Below are positions 8,021 through 15,643 of a stretch of 33,658 nt of DNA, in pieces. Position numbers and translations under genes: made by a program. The notes below the pieces were generated by a model. It saw nothing but the letters and a program-made list of their open reading frames with translations. It ran no database searches and was not told the DNA's origin. Source of the stretch: Planctomycetaceae bacterium (lineage in GTDB: Bacteria; Planctomycetota; Planctomycetia; Pirellulales; Pirellulaceae); NCBI GenBank assembly GCA_007121535.1, contig SKKK01000080.1, positions 1 to 33,658 of the forward strand. The letters are read 5' to 3'. Position 1 is the first letter of the stretch. Every line of letters starts with the position of its first letter.

Positions 8021-8099
8021 GACTCAGTCCTCCTTTGTTTCCAGAAATGCCCCCGGGGGCCTCGAAGTCCGTCACGATTGTCGCCGCATCGTGCTCCGG

Positions 8100-8117
8100 A
8101 TGCAATCCTCGCGCCGT
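8100..8117 (-). promoter_or_regulatory. Sigma-54-type promoter of the phasin-like gene
   Basis: Minus strand ACGGCGCGAGGATTGCAT: GG-N10-GC with TTGCA. It lies about 80 bp before the ATG at 8020. Confidence 0.68.
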
Positions 8118-8135
8118 CTCGGTCGATTCCACGCA

Positions 8136-8159
8136 GGAATACCTGGCCGGGTGCGTAGC
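8136..8159 (+). repeat. Partial third copy of the palindromic-repeat tail
   Basis: ACCTGGCCGGGTGCGTAGC matches the end of copy A (CCTGGCCAGGTGCGTAGC) with one difference. The palindrome itself is absent here. Confidence 0.45.
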
Positions 8160-8185
8160 CGAGCAGGAGGAAAGGGATGCGCAGT

Positions 8186-8217
8186 GACATTTTGACAGCA
8201 CACTGCGTCACTTTGTC
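8186..8217. promoter_or_regulatory. Putative activator-binding doublet (21-bp offset)
   Basis: GACATTTTGAC at 8186 and GTCACTTTGTC at 8207 are both GNCA-N3-TGNC and start exactly 21 bp apart. They lie 70-115 bp upstream of the phasin promoter and 53-84 bp upstream of the adenylate kinase remnant. Confidence 0.62.
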
Positions 8218-8269
8218 GCGATGGCAGTGTCCAGGACAGTCCAGTATGCGCACGGCCATCGACTGGACA

Positions 8270-8698
8270 ATGACCACAGACCACGAACGAAATGCTGTCG
8301 CCCGTTTCCGCACGCTGCTACTGATCGGTCCGCCCGGCGCGGGCAAAGGCACGTTGGGCAGAATCTTCGGGCAGGTGCCGAGGTTCTTCTTCGTCTCGAT
8401 GGGTGATCTCCTGCGTTCGGTGCCTCCGGCCACAAAGATCGGACGCCAAATGGTCCAACAGCAGCAGTCCGGCAACCTGGTGCCGTCCGAGTCGGTGATT
8501 TCCCTTTGGAAGGAATACATGCGCCAACACATCGGGGAGGACTTCAAGCCCGACTGCGACACCCTGGTGCTGGATGGGCTACCGCGCAATGTCGAGCAGG
8601 CACTTTGGGCTGGCCACCTTGGCCGGACTCCTGCCAACGGTGAGCCCGGCCATCGCCTTGACCTTGCATCTGCTGGTGGCCGTCTCGTATTTTGGTGA
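8270..8698 (+). pseudogene. Adenylate kinase, truncated in the LID region
   Basis: Adenylate kinase converts ATP and AMP to two ADP. The first 112 residues are good family sequence: P-loop LLIGPPGAGKGTLG, the NMP-binding SMGDLLRSVPP, SGNLVPSESVISLWKEYM, and LVLDGLPRNVEQA (the DG-PR motif). Immediately after NVEQA, near 8605, homology stops and the frame reads unrelated sequence to a TGA at 8698, so the LID and C-terminal core that complete the ATP site are gone. No downstream frame restores them. ATG 8270 is the most plausible start, since the family begins shortly before the P-loop. The product would be inactive. No sigma-54 site of normal spacing is seen upstream. Confidence 0.8.
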
Positions 8699-8834
8699 TA
8701 GCCAGAAACGCTTCTTTCTCCTTCGCCGGTTCTTGCCTTGGTTGCTCGACAGGTCGAACCACCCCCCGTCTCCGGAAGCGCTAAGCGGGTGGCTCCATCA
8801 ACCTGGGAGCGAGTATTCCGCGGATTGCTTCCAC

Positions 8835-8850
8835 AGGCACGGCGTTTGCT
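8835..8850 (+). promoter_or_regulatory. Sigma-54-type promoter of the RND exporter gene
   Basis: AGGCACGGCGTTTGCT: GGCACG-N4-TTGC with the 10-base spacing, about 100 bp before the GTG start at 8952. It lies beyond the adenylate kinase remnant. Confidence 0.72.
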
Positions 8851-8951
8851 AACTTGGTTCACCATCCTGCTGACCATTGATGGCGATCATCCAAAAGGCC
8901 TGTTGGTCGGCTGCCATGTTGTTTCGGAGCCAAGCCAGGTGAGACGTTTCC

Positions 8952-11321
8952 GTGTTGGTTCAGACATTCGCAAGCCGCATCTATCGGCGCTATCCCGGGA
9001 TCGTCGTCGGGGCCTTTGCGATCCTGCTGCCGCTGGTGGTTTGGCGAGCCTGGCTGGTTTTGGGTACCAGCAACAATAACATCCGACAATGGCTGCCGCG
9101 GCACTACGAGGAAACTCAAATCTATGACTGGTTCCGACAGCACTTTCCTTCCGACGAATTCGCGCTGGTTACCTGGGACGGCTGTACGCTGGACGACAAT
9201 CGCTTGGCTGAGTTCGCAGACATATTGCGAGCCGATTCCGATGGGGAAGCGGAGCACTCGCCGGTGTCGGAAACCGGCCAGCCGCTGTTCGCCGACGTGC
9301 GAACCGGCCCGGAAATGCTGCAGACGTTGACCACGGAACCCTTTGACTTGGACCGTGAGGAAGCGGTCGACCGCCTGATTGGGTGGGTGATCGGCAAGGA
9401 CCGAGAGACGACGTGCGCGCTGGTCACCCTGACGCCCGCCGGGAACGCGGATCGAACCAGGTTCCTGAACGCGATCCGGCATGTGGCCATCGAGCGAGTC
9501 GGGATCCCCACCGATGAACTGCACCTGGTGGGTGAACCGATCTTCAACGCCCAGATCGACACGGCCAGCGAGCAAGCCATGGGCGGTCTGCCGATTTGGT
9601 CCAGCCTGATCGCAGCCATGGCGGCGCTGGCGACCCTGCGCAGCGTGAAACTGAGCTGCGCGGTTTTCCTTGTCGCTTTGTACTGCGGCGCACTGGCCTT
9701 GATGCTGGTCGATGTCACGGGCGGCAACCTGAATCTGGTGCTCGTTGTGATGCCCGTACTGGTGTACCTTCTAAGCTTGTCCGCCGCCGTGCATCTGGTG
9801 AACTATTACCGCGATGCTGCGGCCGAAGGGACGCGGTGGACTCCGGCGGCCGAAGCCGTGCTACGGGGCTTCGCGCCGTGTTCTCTGGCTGCCGCGACCA
9901 CCGCCATCGGGCTGGCTTCGCTGGGGGTCAGCCACATCATCCCCGTCCGTGACTTCGGGCTGTACTCGGCGCTGGGCATCCTGGTCGGGCTGGTGGTCTT
10001 GTTCCTGCTCTTGCCATCGCTGTTGTCGGTGATCGGCGATGCGGGCATGCAACAACAGTCGGGGAAGAAAAAGGGCCTGTCGGGCTCTGCCGGGAACGAC
10101 GGCCTGTTGACGCAGACGGGCCGGGGGATCATCGCTGGTCGCACCTGGTTGGCACTGGCCTGCGGCGGGTTCTTGGTTATGGGAGTTGCAGGTGTCCCAT
10201 TCATCCAAACCACCGTTCATCCCCTGCGTTTCTTTCCTGAAGACAGCCGCTTGCGGTACGACTATGCGTGGGTCGAGCAGAGGTTTGGGCCGGTTTCGTC
10301 CATCGAGATCGTGGTCGTCTTCGACGAGACACAATCGTCGTTGATTTTCGTCGACCGGTTGAAATTGGTGCAGGAGATCCAGAACCAGGTCGCCGGCATG
10401 GACGAGATTGCTGCGACGATGTCCACGGCAACCTTCGTTCCGCGTTTGGAGCCGGAGCAGGATGTCGATACGGGCGAGCGTGCCCGCCCGGCAGGCCTCC
10501 TGGGCGTCCTGGGCCGCGCGGTCGGAGCGTCACCGGAACGCATCGAACGCTACGTGCTGAACAGCCTATTGAAAGACCACCTTCAGTCGTTCATCGAGCA
10601 GGGCTACCTTCAGGAGGCCAACCAGCAGCAATTGTATCGCATCAGCGCGCGCTCGTCCGGTCAGGGGGCGGTCGATCAGGCCGGTTTCCTGAATTCGGTC
10701 AAGTCGCGGGTGGAGACGTTCCTAGACGGGCAACCGAGCGATTGGATCGCGGGGGTCGAAGTCCAATATACGGGGATGGTCCCGCTGTTCTTCTTGGCGC
10801 AGCGCGAGTTGCTGGACGGACTGTTTCGGAGCTTCCTTCTCGCCTTTGTCCTAATCGCTGTGTTGCTGATCGTGGTGCTGCGCAGCGCGGGCGGTGGTCT
10901 GCTGGCGATGCTTCCCAGTCTGTTCCCGGCGGCGGTGGTGTTCGGGTTCATGGGCCATTTCGACTGGAAGGTGGATATCGGCTCGATGCTGACGGCCAGT
11001 GCGGCGATGGGGATCGCCGTGGACGATACGGTCCATTTTCTGACGTGGTTTCGCCGCGGGTTGGATCAGGCCATGTCCCGGCACGACGCCGTTCTGTACG
11101 GTTGGCGGCGGTGCAGCGGGGCCATGCTGCAAACGACGGCGATCGGCGGATTGGGCCTGGTGGTGTACGCTACCAGCCCGTTCCAGCCGATTGCCCAGTT
11201 CGGCCTGCTGATCTTCCTGCTTTTGGTTCTCGCGTTAGTGGGCGACCTGATGTTCCTGCCGGCCCTGCTCGCCAGCCCCGCAGGGAGGCTGTTCCAAGCA
11301 CGCCCGACCCGATCCCCGTGA
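8952..11321 (+). CDS. RND/MMPL-superfamily membrane exporter
   Basis: A 789-residue inner-membrane protein of the MMPL/SSD branch of the RND superfamily (proton-driven exporters of lipids or other hydrophobic compounds). It shows the duplicated plan: one N-terminal helix (IVVGAFAILLPLVVW), an exoplasmic domain, a five-helix block near 220-360 including LNLVLVVMPVLVYLLSLSAA and HLVNYYRDA, a second helix start near 395 (LALACGGFLVMGVAGVPF), a second exoplasmic domain, and a C-terminal block with ILLIVVLRSAGGGLL and SAAMGIAVDDTVHFL. The latter contains the Asp pair expected in helix 10. The start is GTG 8952 after GGTGAGACG. No membrane-fusion partner is adjacent. The frame is intact. Confidence 0.88.
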   Translation: MLVQTFASRIYRRYPGIVVGAFAILLPLVVWRAWLVLGTSNNNIRQWLPRHYEETQIYDWFRQHFPSDEFALVTWDGCTLDDNRLAEFADILRADSDGEAEHSPVSETGQPLFADVRTGPEMLQTLTTEPFDLDREEAVDRLIGWVIGKDRETTCALVTLTPAGNADRTRFLNAIRHVAIERVGIPTDELHLVGEPIFNAQIDTASEQAMGGLPIWSSLIAAMAALATLRSVKLSCAVFLVALYCGALALMLVDVTGGNLNLVLVVMPVLVYLLSLSAAVHLVNYYRDAAAEGTRWTPAAEAVLRGFAPCSLAAATTAIGLASLGVSHIIPVRDFGLYSALGILVGLVVLFLLLPSLLSVIGDAGMQQQSGKKKGLSGSAGNDGLLTQTGRGIIAGRTWLALACGGFLVMGVAGVPFIQTTVHPLRFFPEDSRLRYDYAWVEQRFGPVSSIEIVVVFDETQSSLIFVDRLKLVQEIQNQVAGMDEIAATMSTATFVPRLEPEQDVDTGERARPAGLLGVLGRAVGASPERIERYVLNSLLKDHLQSFIEQGYLQEANQQQLYRISARSSGQGAVDQAGFLNSVKSRVETFLDGQPSDWIAGVEVQYTGMVPLFFLAQRELLDGLFRSFLLAFVLIAVLLIVVLRSAGGGLLAMLPSLFPAAVVFGFMGHFDWKVDIGSMLTASAAMGIAVDDTVHFLTWFRRGLDQAMSRHDAVLYGWRRCSGAMLQTTAIGGLGLVVYATSPFQPIAQFGLLIFLLLVLALVGDLMFLPALLASPAGRLFQARPTRSP

Positions 11322-11326
11322 TGTCC

Positions 11327-11358
11327 GTCATTTCGTCGCACCACTGCGACGGGATGGA
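11327..11358. promoter_or_regulatory. Degenerate activator doublet and hairpin after the RND gene
   Basis: GTCATTTCGTC at 11327 and GACGGGATGGA at 11348 resemble the activator sites elsewhere and keep the 21-bp offset. The same bases form a 7-bp stem (CGTCGCA / TGCGACG, loop CCAC, 11334-11351), so this may instead, or also, be the terminator of the RND gene. Confidence 0.4.
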
Positions 11359-11426
11359 CGCGGATCCGGCCGCGATCGTCCTCCGGGCCTGCTCGCTGCG
11401 GAGCGCCATGCGGCGTTCTTCACCTG

Positions 11427-11443
11427 CGGCACGTTTTTTGCAG
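11427..11443 (+). promoter_or_regulatory. Sigma-54-type promoter upstream of repeat copy B and the proline-rich gene
   Basis: GCGGCACGTTTTTTGCAG: GGCACG-N4-TTGCA with exact spacing. The first downstream start is the proline-rich ORF at 11619, so the leader would carry the palindromic repeat. Confidence 0.68.
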
Positions 11444-11582
11444 CTAAACACCCGGCCAGGAGTTTCTTTCCATCACGGTAGCGTTGCAGGAGTGAGGGCA
11501 AAGGGGGTCGGGAGTCGTTTTCGGGCAACGATTAACCACATGGAAAACGTCTTACCCGAAAACGACTCCCGACCCCTTCCGC
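11443..11582 (-). repeat. Roughly 140-bp palindromic repeat element, copy B
   Basis: A perfect 22-bp inverted repeat: arms at 11504-11525 and 11555-11576, each containing GGGAGTCGTTTTCGGG or its complement, with a 29-base loop. Its reverse complement aligns with copy A (7503-7638), including loop TTTCCATGTGG and tail AAGAAACTCCTGGCCGG. The copies flank the 3.8-kb phasin/adk/RND block in opposite orientation. Confidence 0.8.
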
Positions 11583-11618
11583 CGATTCCACCAAGAAAGT
11601 CAACCAGGAGGCAATCCC

Positions 11619-11816
11619 ATGAGAACGATGTTATCTACGCTGTGGGCAGAGGGCCCGAAACCCGACCAGCCCCCGCCGGAGATTCACCCTCCCCCGCGCC
11701 CCGTTCCGGGGACACCGAAACCGGGCGACCCACCCGAAGGCCCGCCGCGGCCAGGCGACCCTCCGCCGCCCGGGCCCAAGCCCAATCCGCCCACTCCGAT
11801 GCCGCCGAAAGGCTGA
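11619..11816 (+). CDS. Proline-rich small protein of unknown function
   Basis: A 65-residue peptide beginning MRTMLSTLWAEG, followed by about 50 residues dominated by Pro, Gly, Lys and Glu (for example PRPVPGTPKPGDPPEGPP). I know no family for it, and such composition is expected to be disordered. The case for a real gene is a strong AGGAGG site seven bases before ATG 11619 and a sigma-54-type promoter upstream. The stop is followed in the same frame by an ATP-grasp remnant, so it could be a chance ORF joined to a decayed gene. Confidence 0.45.
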   Translation: MRTMLSTLWAEGPKPDQPPPEIHPPPRPVPGTPKPGDPPEGPPRPGDPPPPGPKPNPPTPMPPKG

Positions 11817-11825
11817 AGTGAACCG

Positions 11826-11999
11826 GTGGTAGACCATCCGGCGATCGATTCGCTGGACATCAATCCCTTGCTGGCCACGCCCGACGGCGTCACGGCGTTG
11901 GACGCCCGAGTGTTTGCGAACCGTGAGCGGCTGCGGCTGCGTGTGCCGCCCTATCCGCACCTGGCAATCCGACCCTGTTCCGAGGAGTTCCACCAGTAG
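11826..11999 (+). pseudogene. C-terminal remnant of an ADP-forming acyl-CoA synthetase / acetyltransferase (ATP-grasp)
   Basis: Translation from 11826 gives 57 residues: HPAIDSLDINPLLATPDGVT, then ALDARVFANRERLRLR and PYPHLAIRPCSEEF. This is the end of the ATP-grasp domain and the linker found in ADP-forming acetyl-CoA synthetases fused to a GNAT domain (Pat-like), whose motif is P-I-x-E-L-D-INPLL-x-x-GV-x-ALDAR. Everything before and after is missing, so it is a short relic. It sits between the proline-rich ORF and mscS. Regulators of this type usually control metabolic enzymes by lysine acetylation. Confidence 0.72.
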
Positions 12000-12065
12000 G
12001 TTCCGTACAGACACTTCCAGGGCAGGTCATGGAACCAATTCGGCCTTTACAAAGAGGACTTGATC

Positions 12066-13175
12066 ATGACCGATTCCATCCGCCGCTGGTCGGAGCAACT
12101 GGGCGCCGCCGATTGGCTCTTTGAACAGGGAGATCTATCGCGCTGGGTGATCGCAGCGGTGCTGCTGGTGGTTCTGATCGTCACGTTGCGAATCCTCCAA
12201 GCCGTCCTCGGCCTACGCGCCCGGAAGCTGGCCGAAAAACGACAACTCGACTATGCACACGTCATGGCCGACTTGATCGAAGCGACAAAGTTCTTGTTCC
12301 TGGTGCTGATGTCGGCCTCCCTGTCCAGCCTCGTTCTGCCGTTGACCGACGAAACACAGGCCATCATCCGAACGACCACCATCATTGCCTTGCTGATCCA
12401 AGGTGGGATCTGGGGTCACGTAGCGGTCAGTTTCTTTGTGACTCGCTATGCAAAACGACGATTAGGGACCGACGCGACCAGTGTCACCACGATCTCGGCA
12501 CTCGGCATGTTCGCCCGCCTGGTCATTATCTCGGTTGTGGTGCTGCTGATCCTGGATAATCTGGGGGTGAACGTTACGACGATGGTTGCCGGGTTAGGGA
12601 TCGGCGGCGTTGCCGTCGCATTGGCGGCGCAGAACATCCTGGGCGATCTGTTCGCCTCGGCGTCCATCGTCCTGGACAAACCTTTCGTGATGGGCGATTT
12701 CATCATCGTCGATGATCTGTTGGGGACGGTGGAACATGTGGGGCTGAAGACCACCCGGATCCGCAGTCTTTCCGGCGAGCAGTTGGTGTTCTCTAACAAC
12801 GATTTGTTGCAGAGTCGCATTCGCAATTTCAAACGCATGCGCGAACGACGGGTCGTGTTCTCGATCGGTGTGATCTACCAAACGCCCTATGACAAACTGG
12901 CTGCCATCGCCGGGATCCTGCGCGCGGCGGTGGAAGCTCAGGACGACGTGCGTTTTGATCGAGCGCATTTCGCAGAGCACGGAGATTTCTCCTTGAACTT
13001 CGAAGTGGTCTATCACGTGCTCTCGCCCGACTTCAACTTGTATATGGACATTCAGCAGGCCATCAATCTGACGATCCACAAGCGGTTTGAGGAGCAAGGG
13101 ATCGAATTCGCCTATCCGACACAGACTGTCTTTCTGCCGCGAACCGAGGCTGCCGACACGCAACCACCGCGCTGA
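12066..13175 (+). CDS. MscS-family mechanosensitive ion channel
   Basis: A 369-residue inner-membrane channel that opens under membrane tension and releases solutes on hypo-osmotic shock. There are four predicted membrane helices (WVIAAVLLVVLIVTLRILQ; FLFLVLMSASLSSLVLPL; TIIALLIQGGIWGHVAVSFF; LVIISVVVLLILDNLGVN). The pore helix follows with the Gly/Ala-rich motif VAGLGIGGVAVALAAQNILG, then the beta domain (KPFVMGDFIIVDDLLGTVEH, TRIRSLSGEQLVFSNNDLL) and the alpha/beta C-terminal domain. ATG 12066 is chosen because AGAGG stands ten bases upstream; a TTG two codons earlier is possible. No own sigma-54 site was found, so it may be read from 11427. Confidence 0.9.
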   Translation: MTDSIRRWSEQLGAADWLFEQGDLSRWVIAAVLLVVLIVTLRILQAVLGLRARKLAEKRQLDYAHVMADLIEATKFLFLVLMSASLSSLVLPLTDETQAIIRTTTIIALLIQGGIWGHVAVSFFVTRYAKRRLGTDATSVTTISALGMFARLVIISVVVLLILDNLGVNVTTMVAGLGIGGVAVALAAQNILGDLFASASIVLDKPFVMGDFIIVDDLLGTVEHVGLKTTRIRSLSGEQLVFSNNDLLQSRIRNFKRMRERRVVFSIGVIYQTPYDKLAAIAGILRAAVEAQDDVRFDRAHFAEHGDFSLNFEVVYHVLSPDFNLYMDIQQAINLTIHKRFEEQGIEFAYPTQTVFLPRTEAADTQPPR

Positions 13176-13210
13176 TGCCGATCGTGGACGGGGTACTCGC
13201 AGACTCAGGC

Positions 13211-13242
13211 GTCAAGTTGTCGCGGTACTTCGTCAAATTGGC
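13211..13242. promoter_or_regulatory. Putative activator-binding doublet (21-bp offset)
   Basis: GTCAAGTTGTC at 13211 and GTCAAATTGGC at 13232 fit GNCA-N3-TGNC with a 21-bp offset. They lie about 90-120 bp upstream of the promoter at 13332. Confidence 0.6.
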
Positions 13243-13331
13243 TGAACGCCGCACGAAAGCAATGTGCCGACTCTTGCTCCCTACCCCGGCAAGTCATTGT
13301 TTCGCAGCGATTCTTCACGACGACACCGCTT

Positions 13332-13348
13332 GGGCACGGGATATGCAG
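13332..13348 (+). promoter_or_regulatory. Sigma-54-type promoter of the His-rich protein gene
   Basis: GGGCACGGGATATGCAG: GGCACG, 10-base spacing, ATGC in place of TTGC. It lies about 58 bp before ATG 13406. Confidence 0.6.
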
Positions 13349-13405
13349 GTGCTGTTCTTGACGTGTTGACAGCTTCAAATTGCACCAGCAGGAAAGGAGA
13401 ATCCC

Positions 13406-13777
13406 ATGCGTTACGGGATGATGTGCACTCTAGCAGCAGCGGTCATGGTGGCCGCGACAGCTCGGCCGGCCACAGCGGTCGAGCCGGCCCCGACTTCCCC
13501 GGAGGCTACCACCGGCGGGTATGTGGAAAAGGATAGCATGGCTGTCCAGAAAGTGCAGTATTGGCATGCCCCCGTAAGGGTGCGCCATCACTGCAGGCCA
13601 CTCCTGCGAAGGCACCACCATGTGCCTGTGTACCGGTACGTGTATCGGACACACCACCGGCACCACTGGCGGCCGCATTGCCGGATCCACCGCCGGAACT
13701 ACCACCGCTGCCACTCGACTCGTTGGAGCGTCGTCCGCGCGCCACGGACTGTGGTCCCGGATCGGGTGTGGAAGTGA
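13406..13777 (+). CDS. Secreted histidine/arginine-rich protein
   Basis: A 123-residue product with a signal peptide (MRYGMMCTLAAAVMVAATAR, cleavage near ATAVE). The mature part has 14 histidines, mostly in the last 70 residues, as HH and HHH clusters spaced by Arg, Tyr and Trp (VRHHCRP, RRHHHVPVY, THHRHHWRPH), and three cysteines next to histidine clusters. No named family is recognised. The composition suggests binding of transition metals or of anionic polymers outside the cytoplasm, which is inference. AAAGGAG lies seven bases before the start. The sigma-54-type promoter and doublet upstream place it in the same regulon as its neighbours. Confidence 0.72.
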   Translation: MRYGMMCTLAAAVMVAATARPATAVEPAPTSPEATTGGYVEKDSMAVQKVQYWHAPVRVRHHCRPLLRRHHHVPVYRYVYRTHHRHHWRPHCRIHRRNYHRCHSTRWSVVRAPRTVVPDRVWK

Positions 13778-13821
13778 AGCATAAGCGATCGGCAACCCGA
13801 TCTCCGTGACTCAATCCTCGA

Positions 13822-13851
13822 AAGGGGCGGCTTCCGCGAGAAGTCGCCCTT
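13822..13851. terminator. Possible bidirectional terminator hairpin
   Basis: AAGGGGCGGCTT pairs with AAGTCGCCCTT around 13822-13851 with one bulge and a short loop. It lies between the convergent His-rich gene and hydrogenase operon. No U-run is present. Confidence 0.35.
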
Positions 13852-13878
13852 CGTCGAACCCCATTGGCGCCAGCACGG

Positions 13879-13920
13879 TTACCGGCATGACAGGTACGCC
13901 ACATCGTAGTTACGAATGAC
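13879..13920 (-). pseudogene. Out-of-frame remnant of the hydrogenase large-subunit C-terminal motif
   Basis: One frame off the hydA ORF, the minus strand reads VIRNYDVAYLSCR then stop. Intact group-3 large subunits end V-I-R-N/A-Y-D-P-C-L/I-S-C-x-x-H, where the two Cys bind nickel. Here IRNYD and LSC survive, but the first Cys of the pair is gone and the frame is shifted by one base. Confidence 0.65.
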
Positions 13921-14962
13921 TTAGCAAATCCACGGCCCGCGCCAGCGCGTGGACCAGTTCCAGCCCCCGAGCCAACAGGCTGAACGAATTGTTCTGCCAA
14001 GGCAGCCGCTTGCCGACCGCGTCGCAGACTTGCGGCAACAGCTCGCCGGCGCGGGGATGGAGCTTGTCCGCGTTCAGGTTCAGGCGTGACAAGGGCCCAA
14101 CCAAATAGGCGTTGCGCTGCCGGATCACCGCGTGCAGGGCATTCGAGTGGCTGACCTGGCGTTCTTCGATGGCCTGGCCAAATTCCATCTGCTCCACGTC
14201 CAACCCCTTGTTGCTCTTGATCCGGCCCAAATTCATCGGATATTCGTCCTCGGCCACCAACGAGACGAACTCGTAGTCGCGTTCCAATTCTGGAAACTCC
14301 ACTTGTTGCGTTAAGATCAGCACGAGTTCGCACATGTCATCGCGGCAGCTCCTCAACTGGGGCAACAGTTTAGCGACCCTGTCTTGCCGCGGCGCGCGAT
14401 GAAATCCGCCCACGCACGCGCCCACCGGGTGGACGGGTCTTCCCCCCAACAGTTCCAGAATCGCGTTGCCCGTCTTTTTGATTTGCAGCGAGCGTTGAAC
14501 CAGATCGTGGTGGTCGGCGGCCATGCTGATCGCGTTTTCATAGCCCCAGAAGTCAGGCAGGTGCAACAGGAACATATACAGCATGTGACTCTCGATCCAT
14601 TCCCCGCAGTAGAACAGGTCGCGGAGCGCGCGGATCTCAGGATCGATTTCGTCGAAGATCCCCAAGGCCTGTTCCAGGGCATGGCAAGCGCTCATCTGGT
14701 AGGCGACCGGGCAGATGCCGCAGATTCGGGCCACGATATCAGGGGCCTCGCGGTAGTCGCGGCCGCGCAAGAAGGCCTCGAAATAACGCGGCGGTTCGAA
14801 AATGCTCAGCCGGACATCCTGAACCCGGCCGTCTTGCACCACCATTTGAAACGCGCCCTCGCCTTCGACGCGAGCCAGAGCCTCGACACGGATCATGCGC
14901 GAATTCGCCCGATCATCAGGGCTTGCTTCCGCCGGCCCGCTGGTCTCGTTCTGCTTGCTCAT
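13910..14962 (-). pseudogene. [NiFe]-hydrogenase large (alpha) subunit, C-terminally truncated
   Basis: The large subunit carries the Ni-Fe active site. The 350 residues present are typical of group-3 enzymes: RVEALARVEGEGAFQM, the N-terminal ligand motif RICGICPVAYQMSACHA, EWIESHMLYMFLLHLPDF, GGRPVHPVGACVGGFH. The family runs to about 420 residues or more and ends in the second CxxC ligand pair. Here the frame stops after ALARAVDLLSHS, just at the remnant of that motif. About 90 residues are missing, and 66 of them appear at 21957-22154. Without C-terminal cysteines no Ni site can form. It starts at ATG 14962, overlapping the small subunit; ATG 14896 is an alternative. Confidence 0.88.
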
Positions 14963-15584
14963 AATGATCGCTCGCTTGTTTGAAGGGCTCCAGGTATCCG
15001 TTGAACATTCGCAGCATGCGTGTCATGTCCCGGGCGTCGAAGCCCAGCCTCTGCGTGAACCAACGTCCCAGCGATGACATGTTGGGCTGTTCCATAGGCC
15101 CGAAGCAGCCGTAACAGGCGCGGTCATGGTCGGGGCACAGGGCTCCACCACAGCCGACCTGCGTAATCGGACCCAGACAGGGTTTGCCCTGGGACACCAG
15201 CACGCACGGATGGCCGTTGCGTTTACACTCGATGCAGACGCTGTGCGTGGAAATGTTCGGATGGCGACCGGCCTGAATGCCGCCCGACGTCGCACAGGCT
15301 CCAATGGTGATCAACGTCTTGCATTCGCGGCGGACCTGCCGGATCCGGTCCTCTTCCTGTGGAGTCGAAATGCTGCCTTCGACAAAGCCGATGTCGTAGG
15401 GCGGCGTCCCCTGCCGGCGGCGCGCTTCCAAAAAGAAGTCGATCTCCACCGTCTCGGCCAGTTGCAGCAGGTCGCCTTCGAGATTGAGGATCTGCAGTTG
15501 GCAGCCGTCACAACTGGTGAATTTGAAAGCCGCCAGCTTCAGCTTGCCGCGGGGCTGCACCGCGTCGATATTCGGGCCAGGCAT
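14916..15584 (-). pseudogene. [NiFe]-hydrogenase small (delta) subunit with an in-frame internal deletion
   Basis: The small subunit holds iron-sulfur clusters that pass electrons from the active site. The open frame encodes 222 residues: KFTSCDGCQLQILNLEGDLL (proximal-cluster CxxC), IGFVEGSISTPQEEDRI, LITIGACATSGGIQAG, then HSVCIECKRNG, CVLVSQGKPCLGPITQVGC and ACYGCFGPMEQPN. In homologues about 60-65 residues stand between GGIQA and the HSVCIECK motif, including the ISTLATSTPI and GCPI segments; here they are joined directly. The frame is open, but a core cluster-binding stretch is lost, so function is doubtful. ATG 15584 follows the hydG remnant stop by 2 bp. The ORF also reads open upstream through hydB, which is accidental. 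Confidence 0.82.
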
Positions 15585-15586
15585 GG

Positions 15587-15643
15587 CTAGATGTCCTCCG
15601 TAGCAAAGATGGTTTCGATGTCGGAGAAGCGGAACACCGGGCC
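15587..15643 (-). pseudogene. C-terminal remnant of the hydrogenase gamma (FAD/NAD-binding) subunit
   Basis: One minus-strand frame reads GPVFRFSDIETIFATEDI then TAG. Gamma subunits of sulfhydrogenase-type enzymes (PyrK-like) end in a C-x-DGPVF-x-x-x-x-I segment, so this looks like the last 18 residues of that gene. The rest of the gene and the end of hydB are absent. Confidence 0.6.

Noticed and set aside
8753-8763. GACAGGTCGAA upstream of the RND promoter as an activator site
   Set aside because: Only the first half matches and there is no partner at a 21-bp offset.
7942-8877. 311-residue minus-strand ORF across the adenylate kinase
   Set aside because: It is a shadow of the plus-strand adenylate kinase sequence and the phasin region, is Arg/Ser-rich and has no homology.
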